Origin: Lentibacillus siamensis
GTDB lineage: Bacteria; Bacillota; Bacilli; Bacillales; Amphibacillaceae
DNA length: 64,000 nt
Assembly: GCF_039522605.1 (NCBI RefSeq)
Contig: NZ_BAAADS010000012.1
Coordinates: forward strand, 310,001 to 374,000
Direction: 5' to 3'
Shown here one piece after another: positions 31,721-40,902 of this stretch. A program made the translations under genes and the position numbers. How positions within the stretch are numbered: position 1 is the stretch's first letter; every line of letters starts with the position of its first letter. The notes beneath the pieces are model-generated. The model did no database searches, was not told the DNA's origin, and worked only from the letters and a program-made list of their open reading frames with translations.

Positions 31721-31927
31721 ATGGCTATTGATGCATCCATTTTATTTCAAATTGCAGGTATTGGAATTATTGTGGCATTGATTCATACCATTTTGAAGCA
31801 GATGGGGAAAGAAGAAATTGCCCAATTTGCCACTTTGGTTGGATTTATCATCGTCATGGTAATCGTCATTAATGAGCTTTCCGACCTGTTTCAGCAAATT
31901 AAGTCAGTATTCCTTTTCCAGGGGTAG
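31721..31927 (+). CDS. spoIIIAC: Stage III sporulation protein AC
   Basis: A 68-residue protein with two membrane helices (about 7-27 and 38-60; FQIAGIGIIVALIHTILKQ, TLVGFIIVMVIVI), typical of SpoIIIAC. It is a small integral component of the SpoIIIA complex in the outer forespore membrane. GAAAGGGG site. Confidence 0.93.
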   Translation: MAIDASILFQIAGIGIIVALIHTILKQMGKEEIAQFATLVGFIIVMVIVINELSDLFQQIKSVFLFQG

Positions 31928-31932
31928 TTGAT

Positions 31933-32325
31933 ATGGAAATTATTCAAATTGTCATACTCGGTCTTATTGCCAGTATTTTATATATCATATTGAAAGATGT
32001 AAATAAGGCGTTTGCTTTTTTTCTGATTCTTATTACCGGTATCATCATTTTTCTGATGGTCATCAGGCAAATTACTGTAATTTTTCAACTGATTGAATCC
32101 CTTGGCGAAAAAGCAAATGTGAATGGGATGTATATGACTACCATCTTAAAGATTATTGGTATTGCGTACATTGCCGAGCTTGGAGCAAATTTAACCAAGG
32201 ACGCCGGACTGAATTCAGTGGCAACAAAAATTGAACTTGCCGGCAAAATATTTATTTTATTACTGGCAATACCGATTATAACAGCCGTAATTGAAGCTAT
32301 CATAAGTTTTATCCCGTCAGCCTAA
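31933..32325 (+). CDS. spoIIIAD: Stage III sporulation protein AD
   Basis: A 130-residue protein with four hydrophobic helices and the typical block GIAYIAELGANLTKDAGLNSVATKIELAGK. Part of the SpoIIIA membrane complex. It starts 5 bases after the spoIIIAC stop, indicating tight coupling. Confidence 0.93.
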   Translation: MEIIQIVILGLIASILYIILKDVNKAFAFFLILITGIIIFLMVIRQITVIFQLIESLGEKANVNGMYMTTILKIIGIAYIAELGANLTKDAGLNSVATKIELAGKIFILLLAIPIITAVIEAIISFIPSA

Positions 32326-32354
32326 TCCGATTCTGAAAGGAGTTTTTAATGTGA

Positions 32355-33557
32355 ATGGTACGAAATAGATGGATTGTTTTTGTCTTATTCACTGTGATAC
32401 TTCTCTTTTCAGTTCAGTTAAAGGTTTATGCCTCTCCTGATTCTGACGCGCCTGAAGCAAACGAAACTTCTGAATCAACCGAAAAACAGATGGTGGACAG
32501 CATTTCTCTCGATGGTGTACAGAAATATTGGAAAAAACTTGTAAATGAATATGACGGCTATTTACCAGTTCTTGAGAAAACCAGTGTAGCAGAGTTTATT
32601 AAAGACAATGGTTCTTTATCTGTTAAAAGTACTGTGAAAGGTCTGATTGAATATTTGCTGCATGAGCTGATCGTCAACGGAAAACTATTGGGATTGCTGT
32701 TGATGCTTGCATTGTTTTCCATTGTCCTGCAAACCATGCACACTGCTTTTGAACAAAGCACAGTTAGTAAAGTCGCCTATTATGTGGTTTATATCGTGCT
32801 GATATTTCTGGCATTAAACAGTTTTTATCTGGCGGTATCGTATGCTAAAGCTGCTGTTGATACGATGAGTGGGTTTATGATTGCTTTGCTCCCGCTTATG
32901 CTTGGGTTGATGGCGACACTCGGCAATGTTATTACCGTTTCCTTTTTTCACCCGATTATTGTGTTTCTGATTCATTCCAGCGGTGTGCTGGTCTCAAAAT
33001 TTATTTTGCCGTTACTGTTCTTATCAGCATTATTGTTAATTGTCAGCAGTTTGAATGAAAATTATAAAGTTACCCATCTGGCTAATCTTTTTAAAACGGT
33101 GGGAATGGGAACGTTAGGCGTTTTTTTAACGATCTTTCTGGGAGTAATGTCAGTTCAAGGTGCTTCCAGTGCCATTCAGGATGGGGTTGCCATGAAAACA
33201 ACCAAATTTATAACCGGAAATTTTATTCCTGTAGTTGGCCGAACCTTTACAGATGCTGCCGACACGATATTAAGTGCGTCCTTGTTATTGAAAAATGCTG
33301 TTGGAATTGTAGGAGTTGTCATCATTGTATTTATAGCCATTTTTCCGGCGCTGAAAATCGTCGCCATTGCCATAACGTATAAACTTGCGGCAGCTGTTTT
33401 GCAACCTGTGGGGGACGGGCCGTTAATTACCAGCCTGAACACAATAAGTAAATTTATGCTTTATATTCTGGCTTGCTTGCTGACGGTGACCTTGATGTTC
33501 TTTTTGTCAGTAGTCATATTAGTTGCAGCCAGTAATATTACATTGCTCCTTCGCTAG
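32355..33557 (+). CDS. spoIIIAE: Stage III sporulation protein AE
   Basis: A 400-residue polytopic protein with an N-terminal signal-like helix (residues 3-22, ending in VYAS), an extracytoplasmic acidic region rich in Glu/Ser (26-45), then six to eight membrane helices (from about 110 to 398). Blocks such as GVMSVQGASSAIQDGVAMKT are characteristic of SpoIIIAE. It is the largest membrane subunit of the channel. The ATG follows AAAGGAG; a GTG 4 bases upstream is out of frame. Confidence 0.94.
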   Translation: MVRNRWIVFVLFTVILLFSVQLKVYASPDSDAPEANETSESTEKQMVDSISLDGVQKYWKKLVNEYDGYLPVLEKTSVAEFIKDNGSLSVKSTVKGLIEYLLHELIVNGKLLGLLLMLALFSIVLQTMHTAFEQSTVSKVAYYVVYIVLIFLALNSFYLAVSYAKAAVDTMSGFMIALLPLMLGLMATLGNVITVSFFHPIIVFLIHSSGVLVSKFILPLLFLSALLLIVSSLNENYKVTHLANLFKTVGMGTLGVFLTIFLGVMSVQGASSAIQDGVAMKTTKFITGNFIPVVGRTFTDAADTILSASLLLKNAVGIVGVVIIVFIAIFPALKIVAIAITYKLAAAVLQPVGDGPLITSLNTISKFMLYILACLLTVTLMFFLSVVILVAASNITLLLR

Positions 33558-33565
33558 GGGGAATT

Positions 33566-34195
33566 TTGATGGAAGTGCTAGTTGACTGGGTCAGTAAGAT
33601 TATTATTTTCCTGTTGTTGGCCTCGATAATTGATTTGCTGATACCGGCAACATCTATGAAGAAGTATATCAAACTTGTGGTCGGACTGATTTTAATTTTA
33701 ATTTTATTAAAACCGGTTTTTTATTTATTTGATTTGAATATTCAACAAGCTGTCATGACAACATTTCAACAGATTGAAATGGAAAATACAGCTGCTGATC
33801 AGGTAAAAAATAAGATGAAAACACAAAAAAATGAAATACAAGCATCACAACATGCATATGTATTAGAACAGATGACCTCAAAGTTAAAAAAAATGGCTGA
33901 CGATCCACTGAAGAACGATTATCAGGCACAAATTTCAGACATCAATTATCAATTTGCAACGGAAGACGAACTCACATTTGAAAATCTTTCGGAGGTAGTT
34001 GTCTATGTAAGGGGAGCAGAAAATGAGGGAATAACAGTGGATACAGTGGAGGACATCACCATTAACACGGACAAGCCGGTCATCAATGATACTGGAAAGA
34101 AGCTGGAAGGGATAAAGTCACTGCTTTATAAAGTGTGGGAAATTCCCGAAGAAAAGCTGAAACTTACGGTTAAATGGGAGGGAGGGTCAACTTGA
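33566..34195 (+). CDS. spoIIIAF: Stage III sporulation protein AF
   Basis: A 209-residue protein with two N-terminal membrane helices (about 9-27 and 37-55) and a soluble domain resembling the ring-building folds of SpoIIIAG/AH. The ORF 33566 start has GGGGGAAT just upstream; an ATG-MEVLV alternative is one codon later. Its stop TGA overlaps the spoIIIAG TTG start. Confidence 0.93.
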   Translation: MMEVLVDWVSKIIIFLLLASIIDLLIPATSMKKYIKLVVGLILILILLKPVFYLFDLNIQQAVMTTFQQIEMENTAADQVKNKMKTQKNEIQASQHAYVLEQMTSKLKKMADDPLKNDYQAQISDINYQFATEDELTFENLSEVVVYVRGAENEGITVDTVEDITINTDKPVINDTGKKLEGIKSLLYKVWEIPEEKLKLTVKWEGGST

Positions 34196-34827
34196 AGGAG
34201 AAATTATTACGTTTTTTAAGATCCAAAAAACCGGAACAATCAGACAAGCTGTCCCGGAAAAGCGGCTATATTATCATCATTGGTCTAATCGGTCTGCTGT
34301 TAATCATCATCGGAAACTCTTTTTCCCCGGACCCTGAAGAGGAACAACAAACAATCAGAAATATTCCGGAACAGACGGAAAAGCCTGCAACTGAAACGTT
34401 TTCCGACAAGTCCAAAAGTTCTTCTGATGTCAGCGAAATTGAGGCAAGTTATGAAAAGGAATTGACGGACATGCTAAATAAAATTAACGGAGTTTCAGAC
34501 ACTGAAGTAATGGTGAACTTGAATTCAACAAAAATTAAAGTATATGAAAAGAATTTGATTACCGGCCAGCAAACAACTAAAGAAACAGATAAGAAGGGCG
34601 GAACAAGGGAGATTGAGGACAGTTCAAAAGAGACACAAGTTGTCCTGGTAAGGCAGGGAGACAAGGAGGTGCCACTGCTTGTTCAAACCAAAAAACCGGA
34701 AGTAAGGGGGGTATTTATTGTTGCTGAAGGAGTGGATCATGCAACAGTAAAAAAATGGATTATAGATGCAGTATCCAAAGTACTTGATGTTCCAACACAT
34801 AGAGTTTCTGTAATGCCAAAAAATTAG
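34192..34827 (+). CDS. spoIIIAG: Stage III sporulation protein AG
   Basis: A 211-residue ring-forming protein of the mother cell-forespore channel. One membrane helix (residues about 24-42) is followed by a Ser/Thr/Glu-rich linker (45-80) and a ring-building domain (85-211; NKINGVSDTEVMVNLN, RGVFIVAEGVDH, VLDVPTHRVSVMPKN). I prefer TTG 34192, overlapping the spoIIIAF stop (TTGA) with a strong GGGAGGGAGG 5-6 bases upstream. The ATG at 34174 lies before the ribosome site and lacks one of its own. Confidence 0.9.
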   Translation: MKEKLLRFLRSKKPEQSDKLSRKSGYIIIIGLIGLLLIIIGNSFSPDPEEEQQTIRNIPEQTEKPATETFSDKSKSSSDVSEIEASYEKELTDMLNKINGVSDTEVMVNLNSTKIKVYEKNLITGQQTTKETDKKGGTREIEDSSKETQVVLVRQGDKEVPLLVQTKKPEVRGVFIVAEGVDHATVKKWIIDAVSKVLDVPTHRVSVMPKN

Positions 34828-34836
34828 GAGGATGGA

Positions 34837-35391
34837 ATGATGTTAAAGAAACAAACAGTTTGGCTGTTGACGATGTTGAGCTTGATGATTGTATTAAGTG
34901 TTTATTATGTAACTTCACCAAGTGGAGGGGATTTTGCCTACGTGGATGATGGCAGCAATGAAACGGAGCAGGCATCATCATCGGACAAAGCCAATAAGGG
35001 AGAAGCTAAGGTCGATGACGTTTCCAATCTTGGAGAGGACCAGCTATTTACAATGATAGAAATGGAGATTCAGAATGAAAGAAGTAAAGTGAAAGATCGC
35101 TTGAATGACGTAGTAGCTTCCAGCAGTGCTTCTATTCAGGAAAAAAATGAAGCGCGCAGTAAAATGAATCAGCTTGATGAATATACGTCCAAAGAAGCAA
35201 TTCTGGAAAAATCAATTTTAACCTCAAAAGATTATAAGGATGTTCTTGTCCGCTATGATGAAGATAAGGTACATGTTCATGTAAAAACGGATAAATTGTC
35301 CAAAACAGAAGCGGTAAATATTATGCAGATGGTTTACGATGAATTCGGAGACATCCCTGTCAGTGTTGACCCACAACCTGTTGAAGGATAA
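34837..35391 (+). CDS. spoIIIAH: Stage III sporulation protein AH
   Basis: A 184-residue YscJ/FliF-like protein that meets forespore SpoIIQ in the intermembrane space to zip the channel. One membrane helix (about 8-27), an acidic low-complexity linker (32-65), then the ring domain (66-184) ending VSVDPQPVEG. AGGAGG site. Last gene of the operon; a terminator follows. Confidence 0.94.
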   Translation: MMLKKQTVWLLTMLSLMIVLSVYYVTSPSGGDFAYVDDGSNETEQASSSDKANKGEAKVDDVSNLGEDQLFTMIEMEIQNERSKVKDRLNDVVASSSASIQEKNEARSKMNQLDEYTSKEAILEKSILTSKDYKDVLVRYDEDKVHVHVKTDKLSKTEAVNIMQMVYDEFGDIPVSVDPQPVEG

Positions 35392-35412
35392 TTCCCAAGA
35401 GATGATAGTAAA

Positions 35413-35442
35413 ACCGGACTGAACTGAAGTCCGGTTTTTTTA
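35413..35442 (+). terminator. Terminator of the spoIIIA operon
   Basis: AACCGGACT, loop GAACTGA, AGTCCGGTT, then TTTTTTAG. Confidence 0.88.
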
Positions 35443-35451
35443 GTTGGCAGA

Positions 35452-35532
35452 TAAGAAAGTATAAAACTTTCTTACTGCATAGGTGCAACTAAGGCTGTCA
35501 CCTAAAGGCTTGGTGACAACCAAGTTTTCTAA
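35452..35532 (+). repeat. Intergenic structured repeat, copy 1 (full length)
   Basis: About 81 bases with two hairpins. The first is TAAGAAAGT / ACTTTCTTA, a perfect 9-bp stem with loop ATAAA. The second is GGCTGTCACC / GGTGACAACC around TAAAGGCTT, with flanking AACT/AGTT pairing. Between them is CTGCATAGGTGCAAC. Related copies lie at 21595-21654 (inverted) and 28361-28423. No protein-coding capacity of its own. Confidence 0.8.
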
Positions 35533-35860
35533 TCAGACCAAGCAAACTCTAATCCCCTTCATCGCTGTAATCCGTATTTCCTGCTTTGAAGACAATTTTG
35601 GTTTAATATCCTGTGGTGAAAGAAAGAACTACGCTGAACTAAGTTTTCTGCTGAACCATGCCAAATGGGCATTAACGCTTTCGAAGTATGAAAATTATTC
35701 GCATAATCCAATAAACACTGATATAATTACTCAGTGGAAACGTTTTACGATTGAAGAAACAAGCGTAGTTGAAGGCAGATAGAAGCTTGTCGTAAAATGG
35801 TAGTAAATGAATGATTACATCTGAATTTATTTAGAATGAAATGAAGGGGTGCGAAACACA
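35533..35860. other. Gene-free stretch between the repeat and accB
   Basis: This 328-base stretch has no convincing gene. A frame of about 99 codons crosses it, but it begins inside the repeat, lacks a ribosome site and has no family-like motif. TTGTCG at 35787-35792 with an A/T-rich segment 17 bases later is the only weak promoter-like signal for accB. I see no T-box, FapR palindrome or leader-peptide attenuator. Confidence 0.4.
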
Positions 35861-36367
35861 ATGTTAAAAGTACAAGAAATACGTGAATTAATAAAGTTAG
35901 TTGATCAATCAGCAATCGACGAATTCACTTACGAATCAGATGGAACAACCGTTACCATGAAAAAGTCAGGTGCGGAGTCAACTGCTGCCCCTGTAGTACA
36001 GGAACAGCGGCCGGTCGAACGTCCGGTTGAAACGACTGAAATAAGAGAGCCTGAGGTAAAGGTTGAGGAGAAGAAAGAGACTGTACATACCGAACAAACG
36101 GACCAGGAAGAACCGCCAGCTGATTTTGATTATGAGATTGTTTCTCCGATGGTTGGAACCATGTATTCTTCACCTAATCCGGAAAGCGATGCATATGTAA
36201 ATAAAGGTGCAAAGGTAGAGAAGGATACGATTGTTTGTATCGTGGAAGCAATGAAACTTTTTAATGAAATTGAAGCGGAAGTATCAGGTGAGATTGTAGA
36301 AGTATTAGTGGAAGATGGAGAATTGGTGGAATATGGTCAGCCATTATTCAGAGTTAAGACGAAATAA
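35861..36367 (+). CDS. accB: Biotin carboxyl carrier protein of acetyl-CoA carboxylase
   Basis: A 168-residue BCCP. The N-terminal helix (MLKVQEIRELIKLVD) and Pro/Glu-rich linker (residues about 45-90) precede the biotinyl domain (about 92-168), with the biotinylated Lys132 in EAMKL. It carries CO2 from AccC to AccAD for malonyl-CoA synthesis. ATG 35861 is 11 bases after AAGGGG; a GTG at 35849 overlaps that site. Followed 13 bases later by accC. Confidence 0.95.
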   Translation: MLKVQEIRELIKLVDQSAIDEFTYESDGTTVTMKKSGAESTAAPVVQEQRPVERPVETTEIREPEVKVEEKKETVHTEQTDQEEPPADFDYEIVSPMVGTMYSSPNPESDAYVNKGAKVEKDTIVCIVEAMKLFNEIEAEVSGEIVEVLVEDGELVEYGQPLFRVKTK

Positions 36368-36380
36368 GGGGATGTAGCTT

Positions 36381-37742
36381 GTGATTAAAAAGCTGTTAAT
36401 TGCAAACAGAGGTGAAATAGCCGTTCGAATTATCCGTGCTTGCAAAGAAATGAGCATCGATACGGTTGCGGTTTATTCGGAAGCGGATAAAGATGCATTA
36501 CATGTGCAGATGGCAGATGAGGCATATTGTATTGGCCCTACACTCAGTAAGGACAGTTACCTTAATTTTACTAATATAATGAGTGTGGCAACCTTAACAA
36601 AAGTGGATGCCATTCATCCAGGTTATGGATTTTTGTCTGAGAATGCGGACTTTGCCGAAATATGTAAGGCATGCAACATTACATTTGTCGGTCCAAGTTC
36701 CGAAGCTATCCAAAAGATGGGTGTAAAAGACGTTGCGAGGGAAACGATGAAGAAAGCTAATGTTCCGGTTGTCCCTGGCTCAGAAGGTGTTATTGAAAAC
36801 GAAGAAGAAGCGATCAAAGTCGCAGGGGAAATCGGATATCCGGTTATTATCAAAGCGACTGCAGGTGGCGGTGGAAAGGGTATCCGGGTTGCTGAAAACG
36901 AAGAAGACCTGCTGAAAGGGATTCGGGTAACCCAAAAGGAAGCTGAAACAGCATTCGGAAACCCTGGTGTGTATCTTGAAAAATATATTCAGGATTTTCG
37001 TCACGTGGAAATTCAAATACTGGCAGATCAACATGGAAATGTTATCCACCTTGGTGAAAGGGATTGTTCGATTCAGCGCAGGCTGCAAAAACTTGTTGAA
37101 GAGTCACCTTCCCCAGCATTGACACCCGAGATTCGTGCCAAAATGGGTGAGGCATCTGTGATGGCTGCAGGAGCAGTCGATTATGTAGGGGCCGGTACGA
37201 TTGAATACATTTTTGACCGTAACACACATGAATTTTACTTCATGGAAATGAATACCCGTATCCAGGTGGAACATCCGGTTACGGAAATGGTCACAGGTGT
37301 TGATTTGATTAAGGAACAAATTCATATAGCAAATAACGAAAAACTTTCCTTTAAACAGGAAGACATTGAATTTGACGGCTGGGCTATTGAGTGCCGAATT
37401 AATGCGGAAAACCCGTATAAGAACTTCATGCCTTCACCTGGAAAAATTGAAACGTATCTTCCGCCTGGTGGTTTGGGAGTTCGGGTCGATTCTGCTGCGT
37501 ATCAGGAATACAGTATACCCCCGTTTTACGATTCCATGGTAGCCAAATTAATCGCGTATGGTCCGACCCGTACAGAGGCAATAAACCGTATGCGCCGCTC
37601 ATTGGATGAATACGTTGTTGAAGGTGTTTATACGACAATTCCATTTCATCGGCAAATAATGGAACATGATGTATTTATAAAGGGTGACTTCAACACGAAA
37701 TTCCTGGAGGAAAATCCGATTGAAGAAAAGAAGGATATATAA
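36381..37742 (+). CDS. accC: Biotin carboxylase subunit of acetyl-CoA carboxylase
   Basis: A 453-residue ATP-grasp enzyme that carboxylates biotin on AccB. The pre-ATP-grasp domain starts LLIANRGEIAVRIIRAC; the glycine loop is KATAGGGGKGIRV; catalytic residues lie in ERDCSIQRRLQKLVEE and FMEMNTRIQVEHPVTEMVTG. The start is GTG 36381 behind AAGGGGATG. Cotranscribed with accB. Confidence 0.96.
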   Translation: MIKKLLIANRGEIAVRIIRACKEMSIDTVAVYSEADKDALHVQMADEAYCIGPTLSKDSYLNFTNIMSVATLTKVDAIHPGYGFLSENADFAEICKACNITFVGPSSEAIQKMGVKDVARETMKKANVPVVPGSEGVIENEEEAIKVAGEIGYPVIIKATAGGGGKGIRVAENEEDLLKGIRVTQKEAETAFGNPGVYLEKYIQDFRHVEIQILADQHGNVIHLGERDCSIQRRLQKLVEESPSPALTPEIRAKMGEASVMAAGAVDYVGAGTIEYIFDRNTHEFYFMEMNTRIQVEHPVTEMVTGVDLIKEQIHIANNEKLSFKQEDIEFDGWAIECRINAENPYKNFMPSPGKIETYLPPGGLGVRVDSAAYQEYSIPPFYDSMVAKLIAYGPTRTEAINRMRRSLDEYVVEGVYTTIPFHRQIMEHDVFIKGDFNTKFLEENPIEEKKDI

Positions 37743-37757
37743 AGGAGGAGTTTGAGT

Positions 37758-38147
37758 ATGAGCGAACAGCCTTTATTGGACGTAAGTGGAGATACGAGTC
37801 TGGGCAAGGTCGAGATTGCACCGGAAGTCATTGAAGTGATAACCGGTATTGCCGCTTCAGAGGTTGATGGTCTGTCATCAATGCGAGGTAACTTTGCTAC
37901 TGGGGTCGTTGAACGGTTTGGTAAAAAGTCCCACAGCAAAGGTGTTAAAGTAGAGCTTACCGAAGAGGGTATACTCATCGATTTATTTGTTGTGTTAAAC
38001 TTTGGTGTTTCCATTCCGCAGGTTGCACAAAAAGTTCAGGATAATATCCGCCAAACGCTGAAAAATATGACTGCCCTTGAGATTGACGAAATAAATATCC
38101 ATGTAGTTGGAATTCAAATGGATGATGAGGCAGATGATAACGAATAA
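37758..38147 (+). CDS. yqhY: Asp23/Gls24 family protein YqhY
   Basis: A 129-residue Asp23/Gls24-family protein (SLGKVEIAPEVIEVITGIAASEVDGLSSMRG, then GVKVELTEEGILIDLFVV). In B. subtilis yqhY is cotranscribed with accBC and its loss deregulates acetyl-CoA carboxylase, so a role in balancing fatty-acid synthesis fits the position here, 15 bases after accC. ATG 37758 has AAGGAGGAG. Confidence 0.92.
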   Translation: MSEQPLLDVSGDTSLGKVEIAPEVIEVITGIAASEVDGLSSMRGNFATGVVERFGKKSHSKGVKVELTEEGILIDLFVVLNFGVSIPQVAQKVQDNIRQTLKNMTALEIDEINIHVVGIQMDDEADDNE

Positions 38148-38153
38148 TATGTT

Positions 38154-38198
38154 CGAGGTCAGGGGAGTTGTTCCCTTGGCCTTCATTTCTTTTTAATG
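38154..38198 (+). terminator. Terminator after yqhY
   Basis: GAGGTCAGGGGA, loop GTTG, TTCCCTTGGCCTTC, then ATTTCTTTTTAA. The stem has G-T and single mismatches. Confidence 0.7.
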
Positions 38199-38305
38199 TA
38201 AAAAACGGCTGTAAATACCAGCACTATCCCGAAACGCATGTGGCTTTGCATAAATATTCATGTTATTATTTGAACAGAGAGATGACTTAAAAGGAGCAAT
38301 TGATG

Positions 38306-38686
38306 ATGAAACGTCACGCAGCAAGAGAAAAAGCGCTTCAAATCCTGTTTCAATTGGATATGAATGACAATGACCCAAAACAGGCCGTAGAGGATCATCC
38401 GGAAACATTAGAACTGGATGAATTTTTGATGACACTTGTGCAGGGTGTAGCAACACACAAAGTAACAATAGATCAAACAATCGCCGGCCACTTAGACAAC
38501 TGGTCAATCGATCGGATAGCATCTGTGGAAAAAACAATTCTAAGGATAGCAGTTTATGAAATTAAATATGAAGACGATATTCCGGTCGGGGTTTCCATAA
38601 ATGAAGCGGTTGAGCTGGCCAACGTATACGGGGATGAGAAATCCGGAAAATTTGTGAATGGTGTTTTATCCAGCATAATTGCCTGA
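38306..38686 (+). CDS. nusB: Transcription antitermination factor NusB
   Basis: A 126-residue all-helical NusB (MKRHAAREKALQILFQLDM, FVNGVLSSI). With NusE/S10 it binds boxA RNA in rRNA antitermination. The start may be ATG 38303 or 38306; the latter gives the family N-terminus MKR and a 9-base spacing from AAGGAG. Confidence 0.94.
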   Translation: MKRHAAREKALQILFQLDMNDNDPKQAVEDHPETLELDEFLMTLVQGVATHKVTIDQTIAGHLDNWSIDRIASVEKTILRIAVYEIKYEDDIPVGVSINEAVELANVYGDEKSGKFVNGVLSSIIA

Positions 38687-38701
38687 AAAGGAGATGGGGA
38701 A

Positions 38702-39553
38702 ATGACCGCAGAAGTTATTAATGGGAAAGAATTGTCGCAGTCACTTCGTAATGAGATGACAGAAGAAGTATCACAATTAAAAGAGCAGGGAATCACTCCA
38801 CATTTAACCGTTATCTTAATTGGTGATGACCCTGCTTCAAAATCCTACATCAGGGGTAAAGAAAAAGCATCATATGAAACTGGTATATCATCAGAATTGA
38901 TAGAATTGCCTTCTTCAACCACTGAACAGGAGTTATTAAGCCAAATTTATGATCTGAATGATGATAACAATGTTCATGGTATTCTGGTTCAATTGCCGCT
39001 TCCTTCACACATTCATGAACAACACATTATCGAAGCGATTGATCCAAAAAAAGATGTGGATGGTTTTCATCCGGTGAATATTGGAAGAATGATGATCGGA
39101 AAAGATACATTTCTTCCCTGTACACCCCATGGTATTATAACGATGTTAAAGTCAAGACAGATTTCAATTGAAGGGAAAAATGCAGTTATTATCGGCAGAA
39201 GCAATATTGTCGGTAAACCGGTCGGCCAATTGCTGCTGAATGAAAATGCTACTGTTACATATTGCCATTCAAAAACAAAAAACTTAGTGGATCACACGAA
39301 AAATGCAGATATTCTTGTTGCTGCAGTTGGCAGACCAAATGCGATTGATGATGAATTTGTGAAAGAGGGTGCAGCGGTAATCGATGTTGGGATTAACAGG
39401 TTGGATGACGGAAGTCTGACCGGTGATGTTGACTTTGACAGTGTAAAGGAAAAAGCATCCTATATAACTCCGGTTCCAAGGGGTGTTGGTCCGATGACAA
39501 TTACCATGCTGTTAAAAAATACAATAAAAGCTGCGAGAGGATTTCATCAGTGA
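38702..39553 (+). CDS. folD: Bifunctional methylene-THF dehydrogenase/methenyl-THF cyclohydrolase
   Basis: A 283-residue FolD. The catalytic Lys is in the DDPASKSYIRGKEKAS block (YxxxK near residues 52-56). GILVQLPLP and the PCTPHGII signature are present, and the NADP site is GRSNIVGKPVGQLL. It interconverts 5,10-methylene- and 10-formyl-THF and links to gcv and yqgN functions elsewhere in the window. Its stop overlaps the xseA start. Confidence 0.96.
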   Translation: MTAEVINGKELSQSLRNEMTEEVSQLKEQGITPHLTVILIGDDPASKSYIRGKEKASYETGISSELIELPSSTTEQELLSQIYDLNDDNNVHGILVQLPLPSHIHEQHIIEAIDPKKDVDGFHPVNIGRMMIGKDTFLPCTPHGIITMLKSRQISIEGKNAVIIGRSNIVGKPVGQLLLNENATVTYCHSKTKNLVDHTKNADILVAAVGRPNAIDDEFVKEGAAVIDVGINRLDDGSLTGDVDFDSVKEKASYITPVPRGVGPMTITMLLKNTIKAARGFHQ

Positions 39554-40902
39554 AAGATAAGTATTTAACGGTTACTGCGCTTACAAAATACATTAAAAGA
39601 AAATTTGATACAGATCCGCATTTAAAGAATATTTGGCTTGGAGGTGAAATTTCCAATTTTAAACACCATATTCGAGGACATATGTATTTAACGATTAAAG
39701 ATGACAATAGCCGAATACAAGCTGTGATGTTTGCTGGAAATAACCGTCGCCTGAAATTCACTCCGGAAAACGGAATGAATGTTTTAATTAAAGGTGAAAT
39801 AGGTGTATTTGAGCCTTATGGCCAGTATCAATTATATATTCAGCAAATGGAACCGGATGGAATTGGTTCCCTGTACCTCGCCTTTGAACAGCTTAAAGAA
39901 AAATTAAACAAGCTTGGTTATTTTCATAAAGACCGTAAAAGAGAAATACCGAAATATCCCAAGAAAATAGGGATCATTACATCACCGACAGGAGCAGCCG
40001 TACGAGACATTATCACAACGTTAAGACGAAGGTATCCGATTGCGGCAACAACTGTTATTCCGGTGCTTGTTCAAGGCACTGCTTCTCCGGAATCCATTCG
40101 GAAGGCCATTGACCGTGCCAATAATTTGGGGAATTATGATGTGCTGATTGTTGGACGTGGAGGTGGTTCGATTGAAGAATTGTGGAGTTTTAATGAAGAA
40201 ATTGTGGCTGATGCCATTTATCGTTCAGCAATCCCGGTTATTTCAGCGGTTGGCCATGAAACAGACGTTACCATAAGTGATTACGTTGCTGACCTTAGAG
40301 CTCCTACACCAACCGGAGCGGCTGAGCTTGCAGTTCCTTCCCAGCTGGAACTTTCTGAAAAGATTATCGGTATGGAAAGATCACTAACAAGAATCATGCA
40401 TGAACAGCTTTCTGGCAGCAGCCAAATGTTGAACAGACTGAAACAATCCTATGCCTTCAGATATCCGGAACAATTGGTTACACAGAAGGAACAGGAACTG
40501 GATAAGCATGTTGACCGTCTAGATAAAGTGCAAAAAAGCCAATATGAACGAAAAAAAGAAGCCTATACCAGCCTGAAGATAAGGTTATCGGCTCAGCATC
40601 CGTCTGTTCAGTATGAGCGGGCTGTCAAAGAAATGAATCAGCTTGTAAAACATATGAATCAATTTATGAATCAAATCCTGGAACAAAAAACGGCAAGGTT
40701 AACCAGCGCAATTGAGAAATTGACATTGTTGAATCCGCTGGAAACAATGAAACGCGGCTATGCCATTCCATATTCCAGTTCAGGAAATATTATGAAATCA
40801 GTTAAGCAAATTAATAAGGATGACCAGATCGCTGTGAGGTTTTCCGATGGTACTGCGGATTGCCATGTACTGGGAGTAAAGGAGGACAACGATGGAAAAT
40901 GA
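39550..40902 (+). CDS. xseA: Exodeoxyribonuclease VII large subunit
   Basis: A 450-residue XseA. The N-terminal OB fold (residues 1-100, WLGGEISNFKHHIRGHMYLTIKD) is followed by the catalytic domain with GVITSPTGAAVRD-like GIITSPTGAAVRDI (about 141-154), GRGGGSIEELWSFN and the AVGHETDVT / DLRAPTPTGAAE blocks. A coiled-coil region (about 270-400) carries XseB binding. It degrades single-stranded DNA. The start is GTG 39550, overlapping folD. Confidence 0.95.
   Translation: MKDKYLTVTALTKYIKRKFDTDPHLKNIWLGGEISNFKHHIRGHMYLTIKDDNSRIQAVMFAGNNRRLKFTPENGMNVLIKGEIGVFEPYGQYQLYIQQMEPDGIGSLYLAFEQLKEKLNKLGYFHKDRKREIPKYPKKIGIITSPTGAAVRDIITTLRRRYPIAATTVIPVLVQGTASPESIRKAIDRANNLGNYDVLIVGRGGGSIEELWSFNEEIVADAIYRSAIPVISAVGHETDVTISDYVADLRAPTPTGAAELAVPSQLELSEKIIGMERSLTRIMHEQLSGSSQMLNRLKQSYAFRYPEQLVTQKEQELDKHVDRLDKVQKSQYERKKEAYTSLKIRLSAQHPSVQYERAVKEMNQLVKHMNQFMNQILEQKTARLTSAIEKLTLLNPLETMKRGYAIPYSSSGNIMKSVKQINKDDQIAVRFSDGTADCHVLGVKEDNDGK

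Noticed and set aside
35483..35782. 99-codon open frame between spoIIIAH and accB
   Set aside because: It begins inside the intergenic repeat, has no ribosome site and no recognisable family; composition looks non-coding.
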